Shown: one piece after another, positions 28,490-34,867 of the stretch
Numbering within the stretch: the stretch's first letter is position 1
Layout of the letters: the number at the start of each line of letters is the position of its first letter
Source of the DNA: Thermobifida alba
Lineage (GTDB): Bacteria; Actinomycetota; Actinomycetes; Streptosporangiales; Streptosporangiaceae
Reading direction: 5' to 3'
Length of the DNA: 64,000 nucleotides
Assembly (NCBI RefSeq): GCF_023208015.1
Contig: NZ_CP051627.1
Span: 2,356,001 to 2,420,000 of the forward strand
Translations under genes and position numbers: made by a program
Notes under the pieces: generated by a model
What the model was told of the DNA's origin: nothing
Seen by the model: the letters and a program-made list of their open reading frames with translations, nothing else
Database searches by the model: none

Positions 28490-29716
28490 TCAGCCGGGCA
28501 GCCAGAGCACCTCGACGTCGCCGCCGCGCCACTGCGGTGGCAGCACGGCCAGGGCGTCGGCCGCGGCGGCGCCGCGCAGCGAGGCGGGGCGGTCGTGCCC
28601 CACGGGGCGAGCGCGGTCCCCGACGACCCGGACCGCGACCAGGCGGGTGTCGTGCTCGTGCGCGGCCACGTCCCCGTCCAGACGGCACCGCGCCGCGCGG
28701 CCGGGCTCGGTCCCGGGCCGTCCGGTCATGGCGCGCAGCAGCGGGAGCAGCAGGGTCAGGGCCGCCGCCAGCGCCGCGCCCGGGTTGCCGGGCAGTCCCA
28801 CCACCACCGGTCCGGGGCGCGCTCCCCCGCCCAGCCGGGCGAGCAGCTGCGGATGGCCGGGACGGCAGCGCACACCGTCCACCAGGACCTCGGCCCCGAG
28901 TTCGGCGAGTGCGCCGCGCAGGTGGTCGGCCGGCCCCACCGAGGAAGCGCCGCACACCACGACCACCGACTCGCCGTCGCCCTCGGCGAGGGCCGAGACC
29001 AGCGCCCCGAAGCCGTCGGGGACGCCGCGCAGCGCGGTGAGCACGCCGCCGCCCGCGGCCACCAGGCCGGGCAGCATGGGGCCGATGGCGTCGCGTACCG
29101 CTCCGGGGGCGGGAACCCCCGCGCGGACCAGTTCGTCGCCGCTGACCACGGCGCGCACCCGGGGCCGGTGGACGGGGAGGCGGTCGTGGGCCAGGCTCGC
29201 GGCCAGTCCGAGGACCGCGGGGGTGACGACGGTCCCGGCGGGCAGCACCGTCGCGCCCTCGGCCGTCTCCTCGCCGCGGCGCCGCACGTGGCGGCCGGGC
29301 CGGACGGCCCCGGTGAGCGTGTCGGCGTCCCGCCGGGCGTGCTCGTAGGGCAGGACCGCGCCGGTGCCCTCCGGAACGCGCGCTCCGGTGGCGACCTCCA
29401 CCGCCTGTCCTGCGGAGAGCACGATGTCGTGCGGGTGGCCGGCCAGCACACGTCCGCGAACGGTCCAGGGGCCGCTCCCGCAGACCGCGTAGCCGTCCAT
29501 GGCCGCCGCGTCGTAGGCGGGAGCGGCAATCCGGGCCCGCAGGTCTTCGGCGAGCACCCCGCCCAGGGCGTCGGCCAGGGCCTCCCAGCGCGCCGCGCCG
29601 GGGCCGCAGCGCCGTCCCAGGGACCGCGCCGCCTCTCGGGCCGCCGGCCAGGGCAGGGCTGCTCCGGGCGGTCCGCCTCTCGTCCCCGCCGCGGCGGGGT
29701 CGCCGTGTCGTCGCAC
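28490..29716 (-). CDS. moeA: Molybdopterin molybdenumtransferase (MoeA)
   Basis: 408 residues that insert molybdenum into adenylated molybdopterin. The MoeA core is seen in AAMDGYAVCG, GHPHDIVLSAGQAVEVATGARVP, the catalytic-fold motif VVVVCGASSVGPADHL (usually S-G-G-x-S-x-G-x-x-D; here CGASSVGPAD), and GLPGNPGAALAA. GTG 29716 with AAGGGAGA upstream. The N terminus is longer and more basic than usual. The convergent neighbour gntK is 14 bp away. No other molybdenum cofactor gene is in the window. Confidence 0.85.
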   Translation of the reverse strand: MRRHGDPAAAGTRGGPPGAALPWPAAREAARSLGRRCGPGAARWEALADALGGVLAEDLRARIAAPAYDAAAMDGYAVCGSGPWTVRGRVLAGHPHDIVLSAGQAVEVATGARVPEGTGAVLPYEHARRDADTLTGAVRPGRHVRRRGEETAEGATVLPAGTVVTPAVLGLAASLAHDRLPVHRPRVRAVVSGDELVRAGVPAPGAVRDAIGPMLPGLVAAGGGVLTALRGVPDGFGALVSALAEGDGESVVVVCGASSVGPADHLRGALAELGAEVLVDGVRCRPGHPQLLARLGGGARPGPVVVGLPGNPGAALAAALTLLLPLLRAMTGRPGTEPGRAARCRLDGDVAAHEHDTRLVAVRVVGDRARPVGHDRPASLRGAAAADALAVLPPQWRGGDVEVLWLPG

Positions 29717-29814
29717 GTCTCCCTTATATCCCCTCGGTCTCCGCGGGGCCGTGCGGCGCCGGTGTCCGGCCGTGTCACGGGGCCCGTCCGGGAGACACCG
29801 GCGGCGTATTCGAT

Positions 29815-29842
29815 TTGCCGTCTCGGCAGATTCCGCTACAGT
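29815..29842 (+). promoter_or_regulatory. Promoter of tRNA cluster 2
   Basis: TTGCCG, a 16-nt spacer, TACAGT, then TCTTA, matching the cluster 1 promoter at 26843-26870. Confidence 0.7.
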
Positions 29843-29895
29843 TCTTAATGCACGAGGGTGCGGGGCCGGTGTTCCGGTCCGGTACCGAACGGCAC

Positions 29896-29968
29896 GCGGA
29901 CGTGGCTCAGTTGGTAGAGCATCACCTTGCCAAGGTGAGGGTCGCGGGTTCGAATCCCGTCGTCCGCT
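29896..29968 (+). tRNA. tRNA-Gly (anticodon GCC), copy 3
   Basis: Identical to copies 1 and 2: acceptor GCGGACG, anticodon loop TTGCCAA, discriminator T, no encoded CCA. First gene of cluster 2. Confidence 0.96.
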
Positions 29969-30009
29969 CGGAGATCGGCGGTGCGGTTCTTCCCACCGTT
30001 GTTTTGTCC

Positions 30010-30080
30010 GGTGGAGTGGCCGAGAGGCGAGGCAGCGGCCTGCAAAGCCGTCCACACGGGTTCAAATCCCGTCTCCACCT
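30010..30080 (+). tRNA. tRNA-Cys (anticodon GCA)
   Basis: Acceptor GGTGGAG/CTCCACC, anticodon loop CTGCAAA in a GCGGC/GCCGT stem, T loop TTCAAAT, discriminator T, 71 nt. It is the only Cys tRNA in the window, between Gly and Val as in many actinobacteria. Confidence 0.94.
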
Positions 30081-30096
30081 CTGACTCCCCTGACCG

Positions 30097-30171
30097 GGGC
30101 GATTAGCTCAGTGGGAGAGCGCTACCTTGACACGGTAGAGGTCACTGGTTCAATCCCAGTATCGCCCACCA
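30097..30171 (+). tRNA. tRNA-Val (anticodon GAC), copy 2
   Basis: Same structure as the copy at 27128 with one base changed, encoded CCA at 30169-30171, anticodon loop TTGACAC. Confidence 0.95.
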
Positions 30172-30180
30172 GTCATCGGT

Positions 30181-30225
30181 ACCGGACGGCCGACCTTTCT
30201 GCAGAGGGTCGGCCGTCCGGTTTTT
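30181..30225 (+). terminator. Terminator of tRNA cluster 2
   Basis: A 15-bp stem (accggacggccgacc and its complement), an 11-nt loop and a run of five T: a classical intrinsic terminator directly after the Val tRNA. Confidence 0.9.
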
Positions 30226-30375
30226 CGCGGCCTCCGCGGCCTGTCCTTCCCTCCCCGTCATCGGCGTCCGGTGGCCCGCCGCACCCGCGGAAACGCGGCG
30301 GATCTCGCCGGATCCGACCATACTGGCCTGGACAGAGGGCAGACGCCCGCACAACGACCGTTCGGGAGGTTCTTC

Positions 30376-30912
30376 ATGGCTCGACCGCCGTCTCCGTACG
30401 ACTTCCTGCCGCAGGTTCCCGCCTTCACCGTCACCAGCAACGACGTCTCCGACGGCCAACCGCTGGCCCGACCGCAGGTCAGCGGGGTGATGGGCGCGGG
30501 CGGCGAGGACGTCTCCCCGCACCTGACGTGGAGCGGCTTCCCCGAGGGGACCCGGAGTTTCGCGGTGACGTGCTTCGACCCCGACGCGCCCACGGCCAGC
30601 GGGTTCTGGCACTGGGCGGTGTGCGACATCCCCGCCGGGGTCACCGAGCTGGCCACCGGGGCGGGCGCGGAGGGCGGCGCGGGTCTGCCCCCGGGCGCGG
30701 TGATGCTCCGCAACGACGCCGGAAGCAAGGCGTACGTGGGGGCGGCCCCTCCGTCGGGGCACGGTCCGCACCGGTACTTCTTCGTCGTGCACGCCGTGGC
30801 CGTGGAGAGCCTCGGACTCGACGACTCGACCTCTCCCGCCGTCCTCGGCTTCAACCTGTTCTTCCACACGCTGGGACGGGGCATGGTCGTGCCGACCTAC
30901 GAGGTCCCCTGA
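30376..30912 (+). CDS. PEBP/YbhB-family protein (Raf kinase inhibitor-like)
   Basis: 178-residue cytoplasmic phosphatidylethanolamine-binding-protein fold. Ligand-pocket motifs are [21 protein letters not shown] and [12 protein letters not shown], with the conserved Asp-Pro-Asp and His. Bacterial members have no firm function. ATG 30376 has GGGAGG 6 bases upstream. A HAD gene follows on the same strand after about 100 bp. Confidence 0.88.
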   Translation: MARPPSPYDFLPQVPAFTVTSNDVSDGQPLARPQVSGVMGAGGEDVSPHLTWSGFPEGTRSFAVTCFDPDAPTASGFWHWAVCDIPAGVTELATGAGAEGGAGLPPGAVMLRNDAGSKAYVGAAPPSGHGPHRYFFVVHAVAVESLGLDDSTSPAVLGFNLFFHTLGRGMVVPTYEVP

Positions 30913-31020
30913 CCCGTGCGGCGCCCGGGCCGCTCCGCGGAGCGGCCCTCCCCCGACCGCGGGAACCGGGATATCGTCGAAGGGCCCGCCGCCCGAACAC
31001 GCCGAACCGGAGGAGGCGAC

Positions 31021-31650
31021 GTGACGCCGGCTCCCGACCAGCACTCCCCCGTCACCACGGTGGTCCTCGACTACGGCGAGGTCCTCTCGGTGCCGCCGCC
31101 GCCCGCGGTGCGTGCCCGCCTGGAGGAGCTGAGCGCCGTTGCGGCCGAGAAGTTCTGGGACGCCTACTGGCAGGAGCGGCGCGCCTACGACTCCGGGCTC
31201 GACTCCCGCGAGTACTGGGACCGCGTCGGCGCCCGGCTCGGCGTGTCGTGGGAGCCCGCGGTACGGCAGGAACTGTGGGCGACCGACGTGGGCGGCTGGC
31301 TGCTCCCCGACCCGGAGGCCGCCGCCCTGGTCGCCCGGCTCGCCGCCGGCCCGACCCGGTTGGCCCTGCTGTCCAACGCCCCCCACGACCTGGCCGGCGC
31401 GCTGCGCCGCGCGCCGCTGCTGCGCGGCTTCGACTCCCTCTTCTTCAGCTGCGAGATCGGGCTGTGCAAACCCGATCCCGCGGTGTACGAGCACGTGCTG
31501 CGGGAGCTCGGCGTCGAACCCGGTGAGACCCTCTTCGTCGACGACCGGGAGGAGAACGTGCGCGCCGCGGCGGAGTTGGGGATCCGCGTCCACCACCACA
31601 CCGGGGTGGCCGAGCTGGCCGGGCTGCTCCAGCAGCTGCTGCGGGATTGA
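31021..31650 (+). CDS. HAD-superfamily hydrolase (YihX-like)
   Basis: 209 residues. Motif I reads VVLDYGEVLS: the nucleophile Asp is present, while the usual second Asp (DxD) is Gly, as in the YihX-type sugar phosphatase branch. Motif II LLSNAP, motif III lysine in CEIGLCKPDP, and motif IV FVDDREENV are intact. The substrate is unknown. The start is GTG with GGAGGAGG upstream. Confidence 0.85.
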   Translation: MTPAPDQHSPVTTVVLDYGEVLSVPPPPAVRARLEELSAVAAEKFWDAYWQERRAYDSGLDSREYWDRVGARLGVSWEPAVRQELWATDVGGWLLPDPEAAALVARLAAGPTRLALLSNAPHDLAGALRRAPLLRGFDSLFFSCEIGLCKPDPAVYEHVLRELGVEPGETLFVDDREENVRAAAELGIRVHHHTGVAELAGLLQQLLRD

Positions 31651-31816
31651 CCCGGCGATCGGCGGGTAGTCCCCGCTCCTGTCGTCTCCGGACCGCCCCG
31701 TCGTACGGCGCCGCCGGTCCTCCGGGCGACGCGGGGGACGTCGGCTGCTGTTCTCCCCGGGCATCCCGACGTATCGTGATTGAGACCCCGTCGGTCACGC
31801 GAAGGGGGAAAAGGGG

Positions 31817-32272
31817 ATGCAGGACGAAGACCGTGTTCCGCCGAAGCGGATCCGCGCCTCGGACGCCGATCGGGACGCTGTCGCGGAGCGCCTCGCGGTC
31901 GCCCTGACCGAGGGCCGTCTCGACCTGGCCGAGTACGACCGCAGGTTGACCCTGGCGATGAACGCCGTGGTCATCGGCGATCTGCTGCCGCTGGTCGCCG
32001 ACCTTCCCGAACCCGCTCGCGACGAGGTCGTCCCCGCCGACTCCGCCGACTCCCGCGAGCCCGCCCCCGCCTCCTCCTCGGCGTGGAAGGAGTGGGTCGA
32101 CGAGTGGCGGTGGTGGTTGGGCGGCGCGATCATCATGAGCAGCATCTGGGGGGTCACGAGCATCATCGGCGGGGCGCTGCTGCCGTTCTGGCCGCTGATT
32201 CCGCTCGGTGTCTGGGCGGCGATCCTCCTCGCCGCGGCCGTGTGGCCGAATGATGAATCCCGTCGCCGCTGA
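31817..32272 (+). CDS. DUF1707 SHOCT-like membrane protein, copy A
   Basis: 151 residues. An N-terminal DUF1707 domain (RIRASDADRDAVAERLAVALTEGRLDLAEYDRRL) is followed by an acidic linker and two C-terminal membrane spans (about residues 100-142). DUF1707 is common in actinobacterial membrane proteins and of unknown function. The following gene is a paralogue with the same layout, so this is a tandem duplication. ATG 31817 has a purine-rich AAAAGGGG leader. Confidence 0.82.
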   Translation: MQDEDRVPPKRIRASDADRDAVAERLAVALTEGRLDLAEYDRRLTLAMNAVVIGDLLPLVADLPEPARDEVVPADSADSREPAPASSSAWKEWVDEWRWWLGGAIIMSSIWGVTSIIGGALLPFWPLIPLGVWAAILLAAAVWPNDESRRR

Positions 32273-32419
32273 GATCCGTCCGAGTAGCGGGGGCCGGATG
32301 CGCCGCGGAGCGCGCCGGGAGACGCCGTCCGGTCGCGGCCCGCTGCTTCGGGGCCCCGGCGGGGCCGGCGTTCCCCCAACTCCTCTAGATTGATCGGCAG
32401 ACAGGAATCGAGGGCGGAC

Positions 32420-32893
32420 ATGAGCGACGACCACCTCCCCGCGGAGCGGATGCGTGCCTCGGACTCGGACCGGGACGCGGCCGCCGAACGGCTGGCCCTC
32501 GCCCTCTCGGAGGGCCGTTTGGACCTGACCGAATACGACGAGCGGCTCTCCGCGGCGATGCGCGCCAAGACCGTGGGGGAGCTCGCCGGGCTGACCGAGG
32601 ACCTGCCCCCGGTCCCCGGCTCGGCAAGCGCCCCGGTGGACCTCGCCGAGGTCGGCTCCGCCCACGCCCCGGCGCCGACGTGGCGGGACCGGCTGGAGCC
32701 GTGGCGCGGTTTCGCCGGGATCTCGATCATCCTGGTGGGGATCTGGGCGGTCACCAGCGTGATGGCCGGGGAGCTGCTGTACTTCTGGCCCACGTGGCCG
32801 CTGGGGATCATGCTGGTCATCACCGCGGCCAACTCCCTGACCGGATCCTCGTCCCCGCGGCGGGGCCGGGACCGCTCCGCCGGCGAGGACTGA
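32420..32893 (+). CDS. DUF1707 SHOCT-like membrane protein, copy B
   Basis: 157 residues, a paralogue of the gene just upstream: DUF1707 (RMRASDSDRDAAAERLALALSEGRLDLTEYDERL), linker, then two membrane spans including GISIILVGIWAVTSVMAGELLYFW. The domain is closely similar to copy A while linker and tail have diverged. The ATG at 32420 is chosen over the frame's first start at 32390 because AGGGCGGAC precedes it and homology begins there. Confidence 0.82.
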   Translation: MSDDHLPAERMRASDSDRDAAAERLALALSEGRLDLTEYDERLSAAMRAKTVGELAGLTEDLPPVPGSASAPVDLAEVGSAHAPAPTWRDRLEPWRGFAGISIILVGIWAVTSVMAGELLYFWPTWPLGIMLVITAANSLTGSSSPRRGRDRSAGED

Positions 32894-32902
32894 CGCCGCG
32901 GG

Positions 32903-33397
32903 CTAGCCGGTGGCGTGCAGCCACCGCACCGGGGCGCCGTCACCCGCGTAGCGGAACGGCTCCAACTCCTCGTCCCAGGCGCGGCCCAGCAGTTTGTCCA
33001 GTTCCTCGGCGAGGTCGAGTCCGTGGGTGGCGGCGCGCTCCATGGCGTCGCGCAGTCGGGCCTCCGACACCAGGACCTCGCCGGAGGCGCTGGTCACCGC
33101 GCTGAAGAAGCCGAGTGCGGGGGTGTAGCTGTAGCGCACCCCGTCACAACCGGGCGTGGCGTCCTCGGTGATCTCGTAGCGCAGCCGCTGCCAGCCCCGC
33201 AGGGCCGAGGCGATCGCGCCGGACAGCCCGGGCGCCCCCTGCCAGTTGAGTTCTGCCCGGTAGGTGCTGGGAGCCGCCGGCTGCGGTTGCCAGTCCAGTT
33301 TCACAGGTACGCCGACAACGCCCGCGACCGCCCACTCGACGTGGGGACACAGCGCCGCGGGCGCGGAGTGGACGTACAAGACGCCACGTGCGGACAC
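32903..33397 (-). CDS. DUF3145 family protein
   Basis: 164 residues, near-universal in actinobacteria. Visible are RGVLYVHSAPAALCPHVEWAV at the start, LNWQGAPGLSGAIASAL and a C-terminal LGRAWDEELEPFRYAGDG. No catalytic motif is known. The GTG at 33397 is fixed by AGGAGGTTCG just upstream; the open frame beyond it is not part of the family. It diverges from the sigma-factor gene. Confidence 0.88.
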   Translation of the reverse strand: MSARGVLYVHSAPAALCPHVEWAVAGVVGVPVKLDWQPQPAAPSTYRAELNWQGAPGLSGAIASALRGWQRLRYEITEDATPGCDGVRYSYTPALGFFSAVTSASGEVLVSEARLRDAMERAATHGLDLAEELDKLLGRAWDEELEPFRYAGDGAPVRWLHATG

Positions 33398-33585
33398 CGA
33401 ACCTCCTGATACGAACGAGTGCGCTTCCCCGACGCCCCCGTACCCCCAGAGGAGATGTCCGTTGCTGGGTCTTCTCCTCTTTCCATTGTGTCCCATGCAC
33501 CTCAGCAGCACCAGGGTTCAGAAGACCGAAAATGCCAAAAAGGTCCACATCCCGCAGGCCCGGCGGTTACCGTGTTTCTCCAGGC

Positions 33586-34182
33586 ATGGCCGGATGTGTG
33601 ATTTTACTGGGGGTGCCCTTGGGTGGCCAGACCCGCAAGGCTTCTTGTGTCAAGGAACTCGTCCGGCGTGCCGCGCACAACGACGAGGCGGCCTGGGACG
33701 CCCTGCTGGACCGGTACTCGGGGTTGGTCTGGGGGATCGCGCGTTCCTACCTCCTGCCCTTCCACGACGCGCAGGACATCACCCAAACGGTGCTGTGCAA
33801 TCTCGCCGAGCACCTCACCCGGCTGCGCGACCCCGAGCGGCTGGGGGCGTGGCTGGCCACGGTCACCCACAACGAATGCCGCCGCCACCTGCGGATTCGC
33901 GGCAGGGACCGGCCGTTTCCGACCGAGGAGCTGGACGGTCCGGACCACCGGACGCCCGAGTCGATCAGCCTGGCGGCCGAGGACGTCGACCGGGTGCGCT
34001 CCGCGGTGGCGCAGCTGGAGTCCCCGGAGCGCGAGGTGGCCCGGGTGGACCTGTACCGTCCCGGACTGCCGCCGAGGGAGGCGGCCCGTCTGGCGGGCGT
34101 GTCCGTGGAGGAGCTGCTGCGGGCGCGGCGCCGGGCGCGGCGCCGACTGCACCGACTGCTCGGCCCTGAGGAGGATTGTTGA
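33586..34182 (+). CDS. ECF-type RNA polymerase sigma factor of the CHAT module
   Basis: 198 residues with sigma region 2 (AAWDALLDRYSGLVWGIARSYLL, HDAQDITQTVLCNLAEHL, LGAWLATVTHNECRRHLR) and region 4 (LESPEREVARVDLYRPGLPPREAARLAGVSVEELL). Region 4 is divergent: the usual LPxxxRxV and S-x-x-E-I motifs are altered and the recognition helix is unusually arginine-rich. The ATG at 33586 is weakly supported, and GTGs at 33598 and 33613 are alternatives. With the ATG start the gene contains a rare TTA codon at 33604. The stop overlaps the next gene by 4 bp. The third gene is a CHAT protease. Confidence 0.85.
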   Translation: MAGCVILLGVPLGGQTRKASCVKELVRRAAHNDEAAWDALLDRYSGLVWGIARSYLLPFHDAQDITQTVLCNLAEHLTRLRDPERLGAWLATVTHNECRRHLRIRGRDRPFPTEELDGPDHRTPESISLAAEDVDRVRSAVAQLESPEREVARVDLYRPGLPPREAARLAGVSVEELLRARRRARRRLHRLLGPEEDC

Positions 34183-34607
34183 GCGACACTTCGGACCCCG
34201 CGGAGCGCCCGCCCGAGCGGGTGCTGGAGGCGGCCCGGGCGGCCTACCGGTCGCGCCGCCCCGACACACTGCTCGCCACCCCACTGGCGGACTCCGCCGC
34301 CGATGCGCTCCCGGGGCTGCGCAGGGGACCGGAGTCGGGGCCGCGGCTGCTCGCCTTCCGCGCCGCGGAATCGGAACTGCACCTGCATGTCACGGCCCGG
34401 GGCGACACCTGCGATCTGGTGGGCCAGTTCGTCCCCGCGGGCCGCTTCGCGGTGCAGCTGCGGCACGCCGGAGGGGTGGCGTCGCACTCCAGCGACCCGG
34501 GCGGCGCCTTCGTGGCGCGTTTTGTACCGCGGGGACCGGTCAGCCTCGTCTGCTTTCCCGTCGATTCGGCTGGTCCGGGCCTGACCGTGCCGTGGACGCT
34601 GCTGTGA
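34179..34607 (+). CDS. Middle protein of the sigma/CHAT module, unknown function
   Basis: 142 residues from a TTG start that overlaps the sigma stop codon (TTGA), with GAGGAG upstream: translational coupling to the sigma factor. The N-terminal 45 residues are helical and basic (RVLEAARAAYRSRRPD). The rest looks like a beta-sandwich (LLAFRAAESELHLHVTAR, DLVGQFVPAGRFAVQLRHAGG, GAFVARFVPRGPVSLVCF), similar in pattern to carboxypeptidase-regulatory-like domains. There is no membrane span or zinc motif, so it is not a typical anti-sigma factor. It may be a regulator or protease substrate (inference). Confidence 0.75.
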   Translation: MSDTSDPAERPPERVLEAARAAYRSRRPDTLLATPLADSAADALPGLRRGPESGPRLLAFRAAESELHLHVTARGDTCDLVGQFVPAGRFAVQLRHAGGVASHSSDPGGAFVARFVPRGPVSLVCFPVDSAGPGLTVPWTLL

Positions 34608-34867
34608 TCCGCCGGCCGCGCCATCGTTCACAAATCACCCGCACCACCACACCGGTAACTAATCATCCATTTCACGAAAAATAATTCACGCCCCTAGAAA
34701 AATGGATGTTCTTCCGCCTCTCTCGCCTTTTCCGAGGCGGGCTGCTATTACTTGGTGTGCCGTTTTCACCAAAGGCGTCGAACGTCTGCGAGTCCCCTCT
34801 CCGGACGGTTCGCCGCTCCGTTTCCCCGTTATTCCTCCGACCGATCCCCCACGGAAGGCGATAACGC
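34608..34867. promoter_or_regulatory. AT-rich spacer with an inverted repeat before the CHAT gene
   Basis: 260 bp, clearly richer in A and T than the surroundings. It holds a 9-bp inverted repeat, catccattt (34664-34672) and aaatggatg (34700-34708), and a smaller hairpin gcctc..gaggc near 34720-34738. It probably contains a separate promoter for the CHAT gene, possibly read by the adjacent sigma factor. Confidence 0.45.

Noticed and set aside
33419-33601. 60-codon plus-strand frame ahead of the sigma gene
   Set aside because: Overlaps the divergent promoter region, has no ribosome-binding site and no recognisable protein pattern.
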